DNA of 64,000 nucleotides from Pseudanabaena sp. BC1403 (GTDB lineage: Bacteria; Cyanobacteriota; Cyanobacteriia; Pseudanabaenales; Pseudanabaenaceae). The translations under genes and the position numbers were made by a program. The stretch covers positions 1 to 64,000 of the forward strand of contig NZ_PDDM01000025.1 of assembly GCF_002914585.1 (NCBI RefSeq), given 5' to 3'. The notes beneath the pieces are model-generated. The model did not search any database and was not told the origin of the DNA. It was given only the letters and a program-made list of their open reading frames with translations. How positions within the stretch are numbered: position 1 is the stretch's first letter; every line of letters begins with the position of its first letter. Below, one piece after another: positions 1 to 7,860 of the stretch.

Positions 1-93
1 TCTGATATTGCTGTTTCATTTGTTACGGTTTCATCTCCTGATTAATATCTAATTTACCTTCCCCTACCCTTTTTATGCAACAACGCCATGTAA

Positions 94-562
94 ATGCATA
101 ACAGAGACAATTATGATCGCATCTTGTGCGATCGCATAAACAATTCCATATTATCTAGTCTTGTATCTATTCCAGAAAGAACGAAAGTATTAATCATTCC
201 CATTCCTTTAAATAGAGAGACAGAAAATAATCTAGAAGTGAATTGGGAATATTTTACCCTGCAAAATCTAAATCAATGCTCAGTCAAATCCTCAAGACAT
301 CCTTCTAGAATTTGCTGCCTTCTCACCTCAGTATTACGTTTTCAGAGAATATCAATCAATATTTTACGCACAGTCTTTTCTAACATTGAAGTTACACAGA
401 ACGTAGATGATGAGACTGTTGCTGCTAGCATAGCAGGGCGACCACTGGAGGATTACCTCTTGGATCAACCTGAATGGTTCATGTTTTGTAGAGACTGCAC
501 TTAGTGCCAGTCCTAAACCTCAGCTATCGCAGGAATTCTATCTGCGTATTGAAAGTTATTAA
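94..562 (+). pseudogene. decayed hypothetical gene (frameshifted)
   Basis: An open frame starts at ATG 94 and ends at 504, but its second half looks unnatural (runs of C, S and R). Around position 290 the protein-like reading moves to the next frame, which reads AQSNPQDILLEFAAFSP and continues as YYVFREYQSIFYAQSF before a stop at about 412. After more damage that same frame reads ETALSASPKPQLSQEFY to a TAA at 560-562. The simplest reading is an old gene of about 150 codons with at least two frameshifts or stops. I do not recognise the family. Sequence upstream (1-93) holds nothing I can identify. Confidence 0.4.
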
Positions 563-618
563 TTAACTGTTAGCTTTGTCTCTGTACGTTAAAATGGACT
601 AAGAGTAGTGATTATTGT

Positions 619-3600
619 ATGAACTTTTTTTCGCTGAGCACAAAATTTTTCAACAATAAATCTAAAAATAAGTTTCAGGATAAATTCAACCTGAAATACT
701 TATTCATATTTTTACTGTTTTCAACTCTTGGGTATTTAGGAAATTATTTCCGACTACCTTTGTTTTCTGGTGTTGATTTTTTGTTCGGCAGCATTTTTGT
801 ACTGAGCGCCGCCTATTTTTATGGGATCACAATGGGGGTGATAGTCTCTACGATCGCTAGTACATGTACTTATTTTCTATGGGGACATCCCTATGCTGCA
901 TTTCTATTAGTTTTAGAAAGCCTCTGGGTGGCGATTGGGATACGTTATCAAGAAAAACAAGGGCGATCGCGCAACATAGTCGTGCTTGCGCTCTCCTACT
1001 GGCTATGTTTGGGTGCACCCTTGTGTTTTATATTTTATTTTTTTCTTCTAAAATTTGGATTTAACTCGGCTATTCTAGTTGTTCTCAAGCAAGTAATTAA
1101 TGGCGTATTTAACGCATTAATTGCGAGCCTTTGTATTAATTATCTGCCACTAAGGCAATGGTTTCAGAAAAGACAAAGCGATCGCAATCAACAAACCATC
1201 CAACAAATGTTATTTCATCTGTTGTTAGCCGCTGTATTTATTCCGATTTTCACGATCGCTATTTTGACAGGAGCGCAGTCTTTCCAAAATATTAACCTTG
1301 AAATTGATAGTCAATTACGTGCAAGTACTTCTTCCCTTAGTTCAGATCTAAAATTTTGGCATCAACACAATTCAAAGATCTTGCGAGAGCTAGCCGAAAT
1401 CAGTACTGATACGCAGAACCTAGAACGATTACAGTTTGCTACTACTACTCTAGGAAAAGCTACATCATCATTTCTCTCTATCTATATTACAGATGCTGAA
1501 GGAAGTATTTTGACAGCTTTTCCTAATACTTCGGATTCAACCAGAGCTAGTCTCAGTAAAGCTATTAGTAAGGAAGATATCTTTCAGCAGGTTAAATCTA
1601 CTTTGAGCATTGCTTTTGGAGATATCCACATTGATGACATGACATCTAATCCACATATTGATGCTGCTGTCCCAATCTTCAAAAACAATCGTTTTAATGG
1701 CATCGTTATTGCAGCCTTAGATATCTCTCATATTAAAAATTTTTTAACTGAGAAATCAAAAACATGGAGAACTGAAGCTTTTCTACTTGATCGCCAGAAT
1801 AAAATAATTTCTAGTACTTCTCCAGATTTACTAACGGGACAGCTTTTTGATTTGGCTAAGGGAGGCGAAATTCATACCATTGCAACCGATCAGCTCCAAT
1901 GGTTCCCAAACACAAAAGGAATTACAGCCATGACCCGATGGCGAAATTCTTATTATTTGCAGCAAGTTACGATCAGCAATGATATTCCTTGGAGTTTAGT
2001 TATCCGTTTGTCGCCAGTGCCATACATTGATAGTCTTGAAAAACTACATACTAAAATTCTCGTGATTTTACTTGCAATTATTTTGCCAGCCACAATAGCT
2101 GCAAATTTTCTTAGTCGCAGGTTTGCAAGACATCTCGCCAAATTGATGAGATTGACCACAGATCTTCAGCAGAATCTAGCAGCGGAGAAAGATCTTACTT
2201 GGAATGATAGCAATTTGAAGGAAATCGATGCCCTCGGCTATAACTTCCAAGTCATGGCTAATGCCCTCCGAGAGAAGTTCCAAGAAATAGAAGAAGTAAA
2301 TCAAAGCCTAGAGATCCGCATCCAAGAACGCACTGCCGAACTCCTTAAAAGCGAAGAAAGATGGCAGTTGGCGAGCCAAGCTGCCGATGATGGCATTTGG
2401 GATTGGAATATTGAAACAGGAGTAACATTTCGCTCAGACCGTTGGCGCACGATGTTGGGTCTGGATCCCATGATTGACAATGAACAGCCATTAGATTGGG
2501 TAGATTTGATTCATCCAGAGGATCGCGATCGCCTTTTGCAGATACAAGAAGATTATTTTGCTCATAAAATCCCTAACTATATCACCGAATATCGAATGCG
2601 CTGTCAAGACGGCAGTTATAAATGGATAGCAACTCAGGCTAAAGCTTTGTGGAATGAACAAGATAAGCCAATTCGCATGGTCGGTACAAACAAAGATATT
2701 ACCGATCGCAAACTTGCGATCGCCGCTCTCGAAAAACGAGAAAGCTACCTCACTATGCTCGTCGAGATCCAGCGCCATCTACTTGCCGAAAATGTCAGCA
2801 CTCAGGAATATGGCAATATTTTAGGAATACTGGGCAAAGCTTCTGATTTTTCAAGTATTAAATTATTTGTTTGTGAGCGTGATAAATTTGATGAACCCGA
2901 ACTCAAACTATATTCTGCTTGGTTTGCAGAATATATAAGTCATCCTGAAGAATCAGTACAGACTAGATTCAAGCAAATGATCGTTAGTTTGCAATGGTTG
3001 TCACGTCTTGCCAATGGAGAAATCATCAATGAGTCTTTATCAACAAGTACTGAAGCCGAGAGACCGATTCTAACATCTAAGAATCTTCACTCGATTTTAA
3101 TGATTCCTATTGTTGTTAGTGGAAAATTCTGGGGCTTTTTGAGTTTTCATGATTATGTAAGCGATCGCTTACGTGATTCTGTAGAGGTGAGTCTATTAAG
3201 AATTTCAGCAACCTCTTTGGCTATGCATCTAGAGCGCCAGCAAGCAAAAATGGAAATGCTAAAAGCAATGCAATCAGCCCAAACAGCTAATCGTGCTAAG
3301 AGCGAATTCCTTGCAACGATGAGTCATGAAATTCGCACGCCGATGAATGCGGTGATTGGCATGACAAGTTTACTGCTAGATACAGAACTGGATTCTGAAC
3401 AAAATGAATTTGCAGAAATCATTAGGTTAAGTGGAGATAATTTACTCACAATTATTAACGACATTCTCGACTTCTCAAAAATTGAGTCAGGGAAATTAAC
3501 ATTAGATATTCATCCCTTCATCTTACGCCATTGTATCGAAGAGTCCCTAGATCTTTTAGCTTCTACCGCAATTACGAAAGGGATAGAGCTAGCCTACTGC

Positions 3601-4863
3601 ATAGATATCGATGTACCTGAATGGATTGTCAGTGATATAACTCGCTTAAGACAAGTATTAGTCAATCTATTTAGCAATGCAGTCAAATTTACCTCTCAAG
3701 GAGCAGTGACATTAAGAGTATCTGTAAAAGAAATTGATCAACAGCATCAAAATTATCAATTACAATTTGCAGTTAAAGATACTGGCATTGGAATTCCCCA
3801 TGATCGCTACGATCGCCTATTTAAACCATTTAGCCAAGTAGACTCCTCCACAACTCGTGAATATGGTGGCACGGGTCTGGGTCTAGCGATCGCTAATCAA
3901 TTAACTATACTGATGGGCGGCGAGATGTCTGTAGAGAGCGAAGTCGGAGTTGGTTCCACTTTTACCTTTACGATATCTACAGTTGCTCATACAAATGAAC
4001 CAGTGCGCGAAGAATGGGATTTGAGTCTTGTCGGTAAACGCCTATTAATTCTCGAAGACAATGACATTAGTCGTGAAAATTTAACTATATTTGCGCAAAC
4101 CTTACAAATGGAAGTACTAGCAACTAACTCCAGTGAGCAAGCGATCGCATGGCTCCAGAATGAAAAACAATTTGATCTAGCAATTGTTGATGCTGGTATT
4201 CCAATTACTATTAATGCAGATAGCTCTAGTGATAAGTGTGACAATTGCGATATCAGAAAGTTAATGCGAATGAACTCAAGCTCACTGCCATTGCTTTTGC
4301 TTTCCCATTCCTTCAGTTGTGATTTCTTAAGTCCTGACCCTCTGACAACATGCCTAAGCAAGCCAATTAAGCGATCGCAGTTATATAAATCTTTACAAAA
4401 GCTTTGTAGCCATCATCCCCTAGCTAGAAGCCAAGCAAAAAACAAAGACATTTCAATATTCGATGAAAATTTTGCTAATAAATTCCCTTTAAAGATCCTT
4501 CTAGCCGAAGATAATATTGTCAATCAAAAAATTGCTACCCGTTTTCTCAATCGCTTAGGCTATCGTGTCGATGTGGTTGCCAGTGGCACAGAGGTTTTAG
4601 CATCGATATATCGCCAAAACTATGATGTAATTCTGATGGATGTATATATGCCAGAAATGGATGGATTAACCGCTACAAGAAGAATTATTGCCGAGTTTAC
4701 AAATAAGCCTTGGATTATTGCAATAACTGCCAATGCCATGCAAGGCGATCGCGAGATGTGTTTAGAAGCTGGAATGCAAGATTATGTGAGTAAACCTATT
4801 CAAGTTAAGGAATTAATACAAGCTTTAGAAAAAGCACATAGCATGTTGCATTCAAACCAATAA
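619..4863 (+). CDS. MASE1/CHASE-type hybrid sensor histidine kinase with two receiver domains
   Basis: A 1414-aa membrane-bound hybrid histidine kinase. In order: a polytopic MASE1-like N-terminus (about 1-190), an extracytoplasmic sensor of dCache type (about 215-475) between membrane helices, HAMP (about 495-550), PAS with PAC (about 580-705), GAF (about 715-885), HisKA with phospho-acceptor His903 in SHEIRTPMN, HATPase with N-box NLFSNAVKF (about 1015) and G2 box GGTGLGLAIA (about 1083), then two REC domains. REC1 keeps Asp1191 and a SKPIK lysine motif; REC2 has the phospho-acceptor in LMDVYMPEMDG (Asp1341). It probably passes phosphate from His903 to its own receivers and then to an unlinked phosphotransfer or response protein. 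No output domain and no adjacent regulator are present, so the stimulus and target are unknown. Its stop codon lies inside the palindrome at 4852-4906. Confidence 0.93.
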   Translation: MNFFSLSTKFFNNKSKNKFQDKFNLKYLFIFLLFSTLGYLGNYFRLPLFSGVDFLFGSIFVLSAAYFYGITMGVIVSTIASTCTYFLWGHPYAAFLLVLESLWVAIGIRYQEKQGRSRNIVVLALSYWLCLGAPLCFIFYFFLLKFGFNSAILVVLKQVINGVFNALIASLCINYLPLRQWFQKRQSDRNQQTIQQMLFHLLLAAVFIPIFTIAILTGAQSFQNINLEIDSQLRASTSSLSSDLKFWHQHNSKILRELAEISTDTQNLERLQFATTTLGKATSSFLSIYITDAEGSILTAFPNTSDSTRASLSKAISKEDIFQQVKSTLSIAFGDIHIDDMTSNPHIDAAVPIFKNNRFNGIVIAALDISHIKNFLTEKSKTWRTEAFLLDRQNKIISSTSPDLLTGQLFDLAKGGEIHTIATDQLQWFPNTKGITAMTRWRNSYYLQQVTISNDIPWSLVIRLSPVPYIDSLEKLHTKILVILLAIILPATIAANFLSRRFARHLAKLMRLTTDLQQNLAAEKDLTWNDSNLKEIDALGYNFQVMANALREKFQEIEEVNQSLEIRIQERTAELLKSEERWQLASQAADDGIWDWNIETGVTFRSDRWRTMLGLDPMIDNEQPLDWVDLIHPEDRDRLLQIQEDYFAHKIPNYITEYRMRCQDGSYKWIATQAKALWNEQDKPIRMVGTNKDITDRKLAIAALEKRESYLTMLVEIQRHLLAENVSTQEYGNILGILGKASDFSSIKLFVCERDKFDEPELKLYSAWFAEYISHPEESVQTRFKQMIVSLQWLSRLANGEIINESLSTSTEAERPILTSKNLHSILMIPIVVSGKFWGFLSFHDYVSDRLRDSVEVSLLRISATSLAMHLERQQAKMEMLKAMQSAQTANRAKSEFLATMSHEIRTPMNAVIGMTSLLLDTELDSEQNEFAEIIRLSGDNLLTIINDILDFSKIESGKLTLDIHPFILRHCIEESLDLLASTAITKGIELAYCIDIDVPEWIVSDITRLRQVLVNLFSNAVKFTSQGAVTLRVSVKEIDQQHQNYQLQFAVKDTGIGIPHDRYDRLFKPFSQVDSSTTREYGGTGLGLAIANQLTILMGGEMSVESEVGVGSTFTFTISTVAHTNEPVREEWDLSLVGKRLLILEDNDISRENLTIFAQTLQMEVLATNSSEQAIAWLQNEKQFDLAIVDAGIPITINADSSSDKCDNCDIRKLMRMNSSSLPLLLLSHSFSCDFLSPDPLTTCLSKPIKRSQLYKSLQKLCSHHPLARSQAKNKDISIFDENFANKFPLKILLAEDNIVNQKIATRFLNRLGYRVDVVASGTEVLASIYRQNYDVILMDVYMPEMDGLTATRRIIAEFTNKPWIIAITANAMQGDREMCLEAGMQDYVSKPIQVKELIQALEKAHSMLHSNQ

Positions 4864-4906
4864 TTTTATAGCGCGGCGGAGCCGCGCTATAAAATTATTG
4901 GTTTGA
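4852..4906. terminator. 26-bp perfect palindrome spanning both stop codons (bidirectional terminator)
   Basis: Left arm 4852-4877, loop GGA, right arm 4881-4906; the arms are perfectly complementary. It lies between the convergent histidine kinase and cutA genes and contains both stop codons. As a result both proteins end in Ser-Asn-Gln-stop. The GC core is flanked by A/T on both sides, so termination is possible in both directions. Confidence 0.85.
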
Positions 4907-5221
4907 GGTTGCCCAGAGAAGATAGTCTCGATCAACAGCGATCGCAGGTATGGCAATAATTTCTGGAGTTTCGTAGGGATGTAGCGATCGCAGTCTACTC
5001 GCCAGCATTTCATAATTGGTTTGCAAAGTTTTGATTAAGACCAAATGCTCGGACTCGTGACAGAGCTCGCCTTCCCACATATAGGTGGAAGTCATACTAG
5101 GCAACACTTGCACACAAGCAGCAAGTTTTTCTGCAACCAATAAATTGGCAATAATGCCCGCCTGATTAGCATCAGGTAGAGTCGTCATGATCACGATTAA
5201 AGTCGGTTCTGAGCTTGACAT
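4895..5221 (-). CDS. cutA: divalent-cation tolerance protein CutA
   Basis: A 108-aa protein of normal CutA1 length, a small trimeric ferredoxin-like fold implicated in copper and divalent-metal tolerance. Typical segments are visible: an N-terminal beta strand LIVIMTTLPD, the LVAEKLAACVQ helix with its conserved cysteine, TYMWEGELC, and the C-terminal block LHPYETPEIIAIPA. Metal binding is family knowledge and was not tested here. It lies downstream of psb29 on the same strand, 51 bp away, with a hairpin between them. Its 3' end shares the palindrome with the convergent kinase gene. Confidence 0.95.
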   Translation of the reverse strand: MSSSEPTLIVIMTTLPDANQAGIIANLLVAEKLAACVQVLPSMTSTYMWEGELCHESEHLVLIKTLQTNYEMLASRLRSLHPYETPEIIAIPAIAVDRDYLLWATSNQ

Positions 5222-5233
5222 TATTAATCACAG

Positions 5234-5270
5234 ATAAAAGAATGGAAGGTGCTGTCTTCCATTCTTTTAT
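5234..5270 (-). terminator. hairpin terminator after psb29
   Basis: Perfect 15-bp arms (5234-5248 and 5256-5270) with a 7-nt loop, two bases beyond the psb29 stop codon and just before the cutA start. The stem base is A/T-rich, as in an intrinsic terminator, and may reduce read-through into cutA. Confidence 0.7.
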
Positions 5271-5272
5271 TT

Positions 5273-6004
5273 TTACGCAGTAGTTTCTGGAGTTTCACTT
5301 GCGGGTTCGGGAGTTGCAGCACTAACTAACGCAGCTTCTTTCTGAGCACGTTTTTTACGTTCAGCTTCCACCATATCCGCGATCATTTGACGTGCTTGCT
5401 CAATCTTATCGAGGTTAGAACGATATAGATCTATATCTTTGAGCAAGCGATCGCTACCAAATTTAAGCGTTTCACCTACTAACTTGATCAATTCTTCACG
5501 CTTAGCGCTATCGGCGATATCGTCAGGATTACTGATCTCTAGCAATGCGTACAGTCCTACGCCAAGCAAACGACTGTATTTAAAGTTTTCTTTGTTAGCG
5601 ATCGTGTGTAATTGCCCAGACAAAGGTTCAATATTTATGCCAGAGTCTAAATTCGTCAAGAGGGTTTTAATCTCATTGGTTGATCGCGTCGCTAGGTCGC
5701 TCAGAGTTGTGGCATCTTGGCGAATGCGATCAGAGTCAAATTGCAGAGCTGAACATAATGCATGAAATACCGCAAAGCGATCAGTTTCGGGCTTGTACCC
5801 CACTGTAAAGCGATCAAAAGTTGTCACAAAACCTAATGCGAAAATTGCATCATAAACAAACGTTTGATTTACTTTCAACAGATGGATTTCCACCAAAAGC
5901 TCATCCACAACCCGTCTATAGACTTGATTGACTGGCTTGGGGAAGGCTAAATAAAAATCTTTTTTAGTATCAGAAACAGTACGAACGGTATTCACAGTCA
6001 ACAA
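5273..6004 (-). CDS. thf1: photosystem II biogenesis protein Psp29/Thf1
   Basis: A 243-aa protein of the Psb29/Thf1 family. In cyanobacteria and chloroplasts it acts at thylakoids in photosystem II assembly and repair and is linked to FtsH protease complexes. Recognisable blocks are RTVSDTKKDFYLAFPKPVN near the N-terminus, the FALGFVTTFDRF segment, and a charged coiled C-terminal helix (about 185-225) before an Ala/Pro/Glu-rich tail. Length and start agree with the family. Its promoter must lie in 6005-6090, shared with the divergent acyl-CoA synthetase gene. A hairpin follows the stop. Confidence 0.95.
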   Translation of the reverse strand: MLTVNTVRTVSDTKKDFYLAFPKPVNQVYRRVVDELLVEIHLLKVNQTFVYDAIFALGFVTTFDRFTVGYKPETDRFAVFHALCSALQFDSDRIRQDATTLSDLATRSTNEIKTLLTNLDSGINIEPLSGQLHTIANKENFKYSRLLGVGLYALLEISNPDDIADSAKREELIKLVGETLKFGSDRLLKDIDLYRSNLDKIEQARQMIADMVEAERKKRAQKEAALVSAATPEPASETPETTA

Positions 6005-6093
6005 AACCTAAAGACAAGATAGTTAGAAATTATCATCGCACAGTTAGCCCTAGCATCAGTCTATCTCTGTAGATAAATTTGATGAAAAAAAGT

Positions 6094-6168
6094 GAGTGGC
6101 GGCGCAAAGCACTAACAATTCTCATTATGAGAATTAGGTTTTTAAAAGCCTGCCGCCACTCGTTTTTT
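6094..6168. repeat. palindrome split by a family-A-like remnant, between divergent genes
   Basis: Arms 6094-6103 (GAGTGGCGGC) and 6152-6161 (GCCGCCACTC) are perfectly complementary and are flanked by an A run on the left and a T run on the right. The usual short loop of this palindrome family (GCAAAGC) is followed by about 40 extra bases. These include the 19-bp palindrome AATTCTCATTATGAGAATT (6117-6135), which reads as two family-A ends fused. The structure sits between the divergent starts of thf1 and the acyl-CoA synthetase, where no transcript needs terminating. Confidence 0.7.
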
Positions 6169-6245
6169 GGGATTTTATGTATAAAATTAGGAGCAGCGAG
6201 AATCGTTTTCCCTGCAACAATTAGAAAATTTAGGTAAATCTAGTC

Positions 6246-7772
6246 ATGAATTTAGCTCGGCTAATTTCCGAAACCGCAGCAAAATCCCCCGACAAAATAG
6301 CGATCATCTTTGCTGGCAAAACTTGGACTTACCGAGATTTTGATCGCCAAGTGCAGGATTACGCAAATACCCTCGATCGCTTAGGTATCAAAAAAGGCGA
6401 TCGCGTAGCAGTTCAACTGCCAAAATGCGTCGAGTTTTTGTTCTTTCACTTTGCAATTCTCTCCATCGGTGCAATCTCCTTACCACTAAATCCAGATTAT
6501 CGTCCTCAAGAAATTGTCTATTTTTTAACGGATTCAAGTAGTTCACTGTTTGTGACTACTAGTGAGCATCTAAGCAAAGTGCGATCGGCGATTCAACATT
6601 TATCAGAATTAAAAATCCTACTAAAAGAAGAATTATTGCCACCGATATCAGAAGCAGTTCCTCTAAAATACTCCACGGGGGATGACGATATTGCGATGAT
6701 TTGCTATACATCAGGCACAACGGGACGCTGCAAGGGCGCGGCAATTTCTCATCGTAATCTTATTACCAATATTAGAGCCTTACATAAAGCTTGGGAATGG
6801 AGCGATCGCGATATTTTGCTCCATGTCTTACCCTTATTTCATGTGCATGGATTGAATGTCGCCGCTCTGGGCTGTCTCTACGCAGGCGCAACCATGATCA
6901 TGTTCGAGAAATTTGAGCCGCGCCAAGTCTGGGAAACCTTGGCATCAAAAAACTGTACCTTGTTCATGGGCGTTCCCACCATTTATCAACGATTGATCAA
7001 TGAATGGGGGAAATTGGAGCCTCAGCCAGAACCAACAAAGATGCGCCTATTTATATCTGGCTCTGCACCTCTAAGCGATCAACAATTCTATCAATTTGAA
7101 AATATTACAGGGTTTCGCATCCTTGAACGTTATGGCATGACCGAAACAGGAATGAATGCCTCTAATCACATTACGCCAGAACATCGTAAAGCCAAGAGCG
7201 TTGGATTCCCCTTAGAAGGTGTAGAAATTCGCATTGTTGATCGTGATGGTAATGATGTAGCAATCACTGAAGTAGGCGAAATCTGGATACGTGGAGCAAA
7301 TGTCTTTCAAGGATATTGGGGAATGCCCGAAAAAACAACAGAATCATTTACTGAAGGATGGTTTCACACAGGCGATCTCGGATTTCAAGATCCTAATGAT
7401 GGCAACAGATTGTACTTAGTCGGCCGCGCTAAAGAACTTATTATCACTGGTGGATTTAATGTCTATCCCAAAGAAATCGAAAATGTAATGGAATCTCACG
7501 AGGCTGTCAAAGAATCCGCAGTAATAGGATTGCCAGACACTGATTTTGGCGAAAAAGTCGTGGCAGCGATTGCTCTTAAAGATGAGATTAGTACAACCGC
7601 CGAAGAGTTAATTGCCCATTGTAAAAGTCGTCTCGTCCCATACAAATGTCCAAAGCAAATATTTTTTGTTTCGGAACTCCCCCGCAATGCTATGGGGAAA
7701 ATCCAGAAAAATATTTTAGCCCAACAAATCAACACTAGCCTACAGGGGAACAGCCCCTACGAGAACCTTTGA
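6246..7772 (+). CDS. AMP-forming acyl-CoA synthetase, malonyl-CoA-synthetase-like
   Basis: A 508-aa adenylate-forming enzyme that should activate a carboxylic acid to an acyl-AMP and then to a CoA thioester. The P-loop-like ATP motif YTSGTTGRCKGA is at about 154-166. Other visible motifs are LPLFHVHGL, the YGMTETGM block (A5), TGDLG (A7), the GRAKELIITGGFNVYP hinge, and the C-terminal catalytic lysine in PRNAMGKIQK. The LPLFHVHGLN segment and overall layout resemble malonyl/methylmalonyl-CoA synthetases (MatB/ACSF3), but substrate cannot be fixed from sequence. It is monocistronic, with a divergent thf1 upstream and a convergent giant kinase downstream. The 3' end contains the small inverted repeat AGGGGAACAGCCCCT. 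Confidence 0.88.
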   Translation: MNLARLISETAAKSPDKIAIIFAGKTWTYRDFDRQVQDYANTLDRLGIKKGDRVAVQLPKCVEFLFFHFAILSIGAISLPLNPDYRPQEIVYFLTDSSSSLFVTTSEHLSKVRSAIQHLSELKILLKEELLPPISEAVPLKYSTGDDDIAMICYTSGTTGRCKGAAISHRNLITNIRALHKAWEWSDRDILLHVLPLFHVHGLNVAALGCLYAGATMIMFEKFEPRQVWETLASKNCTLFMGVPTIYQRLINEWGKLEPQPEPTKMRLFISGSAPLSDQQFYQFENITGFRILERYGMTETGMNASNHITPEHRKAKSVGFPLEGVEIRIVDRDGNDVAITEVGEIWIRGANVFQGYWGMPEKTTESFTEGWFHTGDLGFQDPNDGNRLYLVGRAKELIITGGFNVYPKEIENVMESHEAVKESAVIGLPDTDFGEKVVAAIALKDEISTTAEELIAHCKSRLVPYKCPKQIFFVSELPRNAMGKIQKNILAQQINTSLQGNSPYENL

Positions 7773-7860
7773 ATTTTGGGGTTGGCGCAATCCCCCCTTG
7801 GTTGCCCTGCTTAGCCACCAGAAAGAGTTCATCATCTGCGTTCCACGTAACATCAGCCAT
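7735..7860 (-). CDS. small ORF after the giant kinase, possibly a gene fragment
   Basis: An ATG directly abuts the stop codon of the 2075-aa kinase and opens a 41-codon frame beginning MADVTWNADDELFLVAKQG. It then runs through low-complexity sequence into the 3' end of the opposite-strand acyl-CoA synthetase. The first 20 residues look like a real protein start; the rest does not. It may be the surviving 5' end of a gene once co-transcribed with the kinase. I do not recognise the family. Confidence 0.2.
   Translation of the reverse strand: MADVTWNADDELFLVAKQGNQGGIAPTPKFKGSRRGCSPVG

Noticed and set aside
4021-4420. Degenerate first receiver in the hybrid kinase
   Set aside because: The acidic pair, Asp1191 and the lysine motif are present, so it is probably functional.
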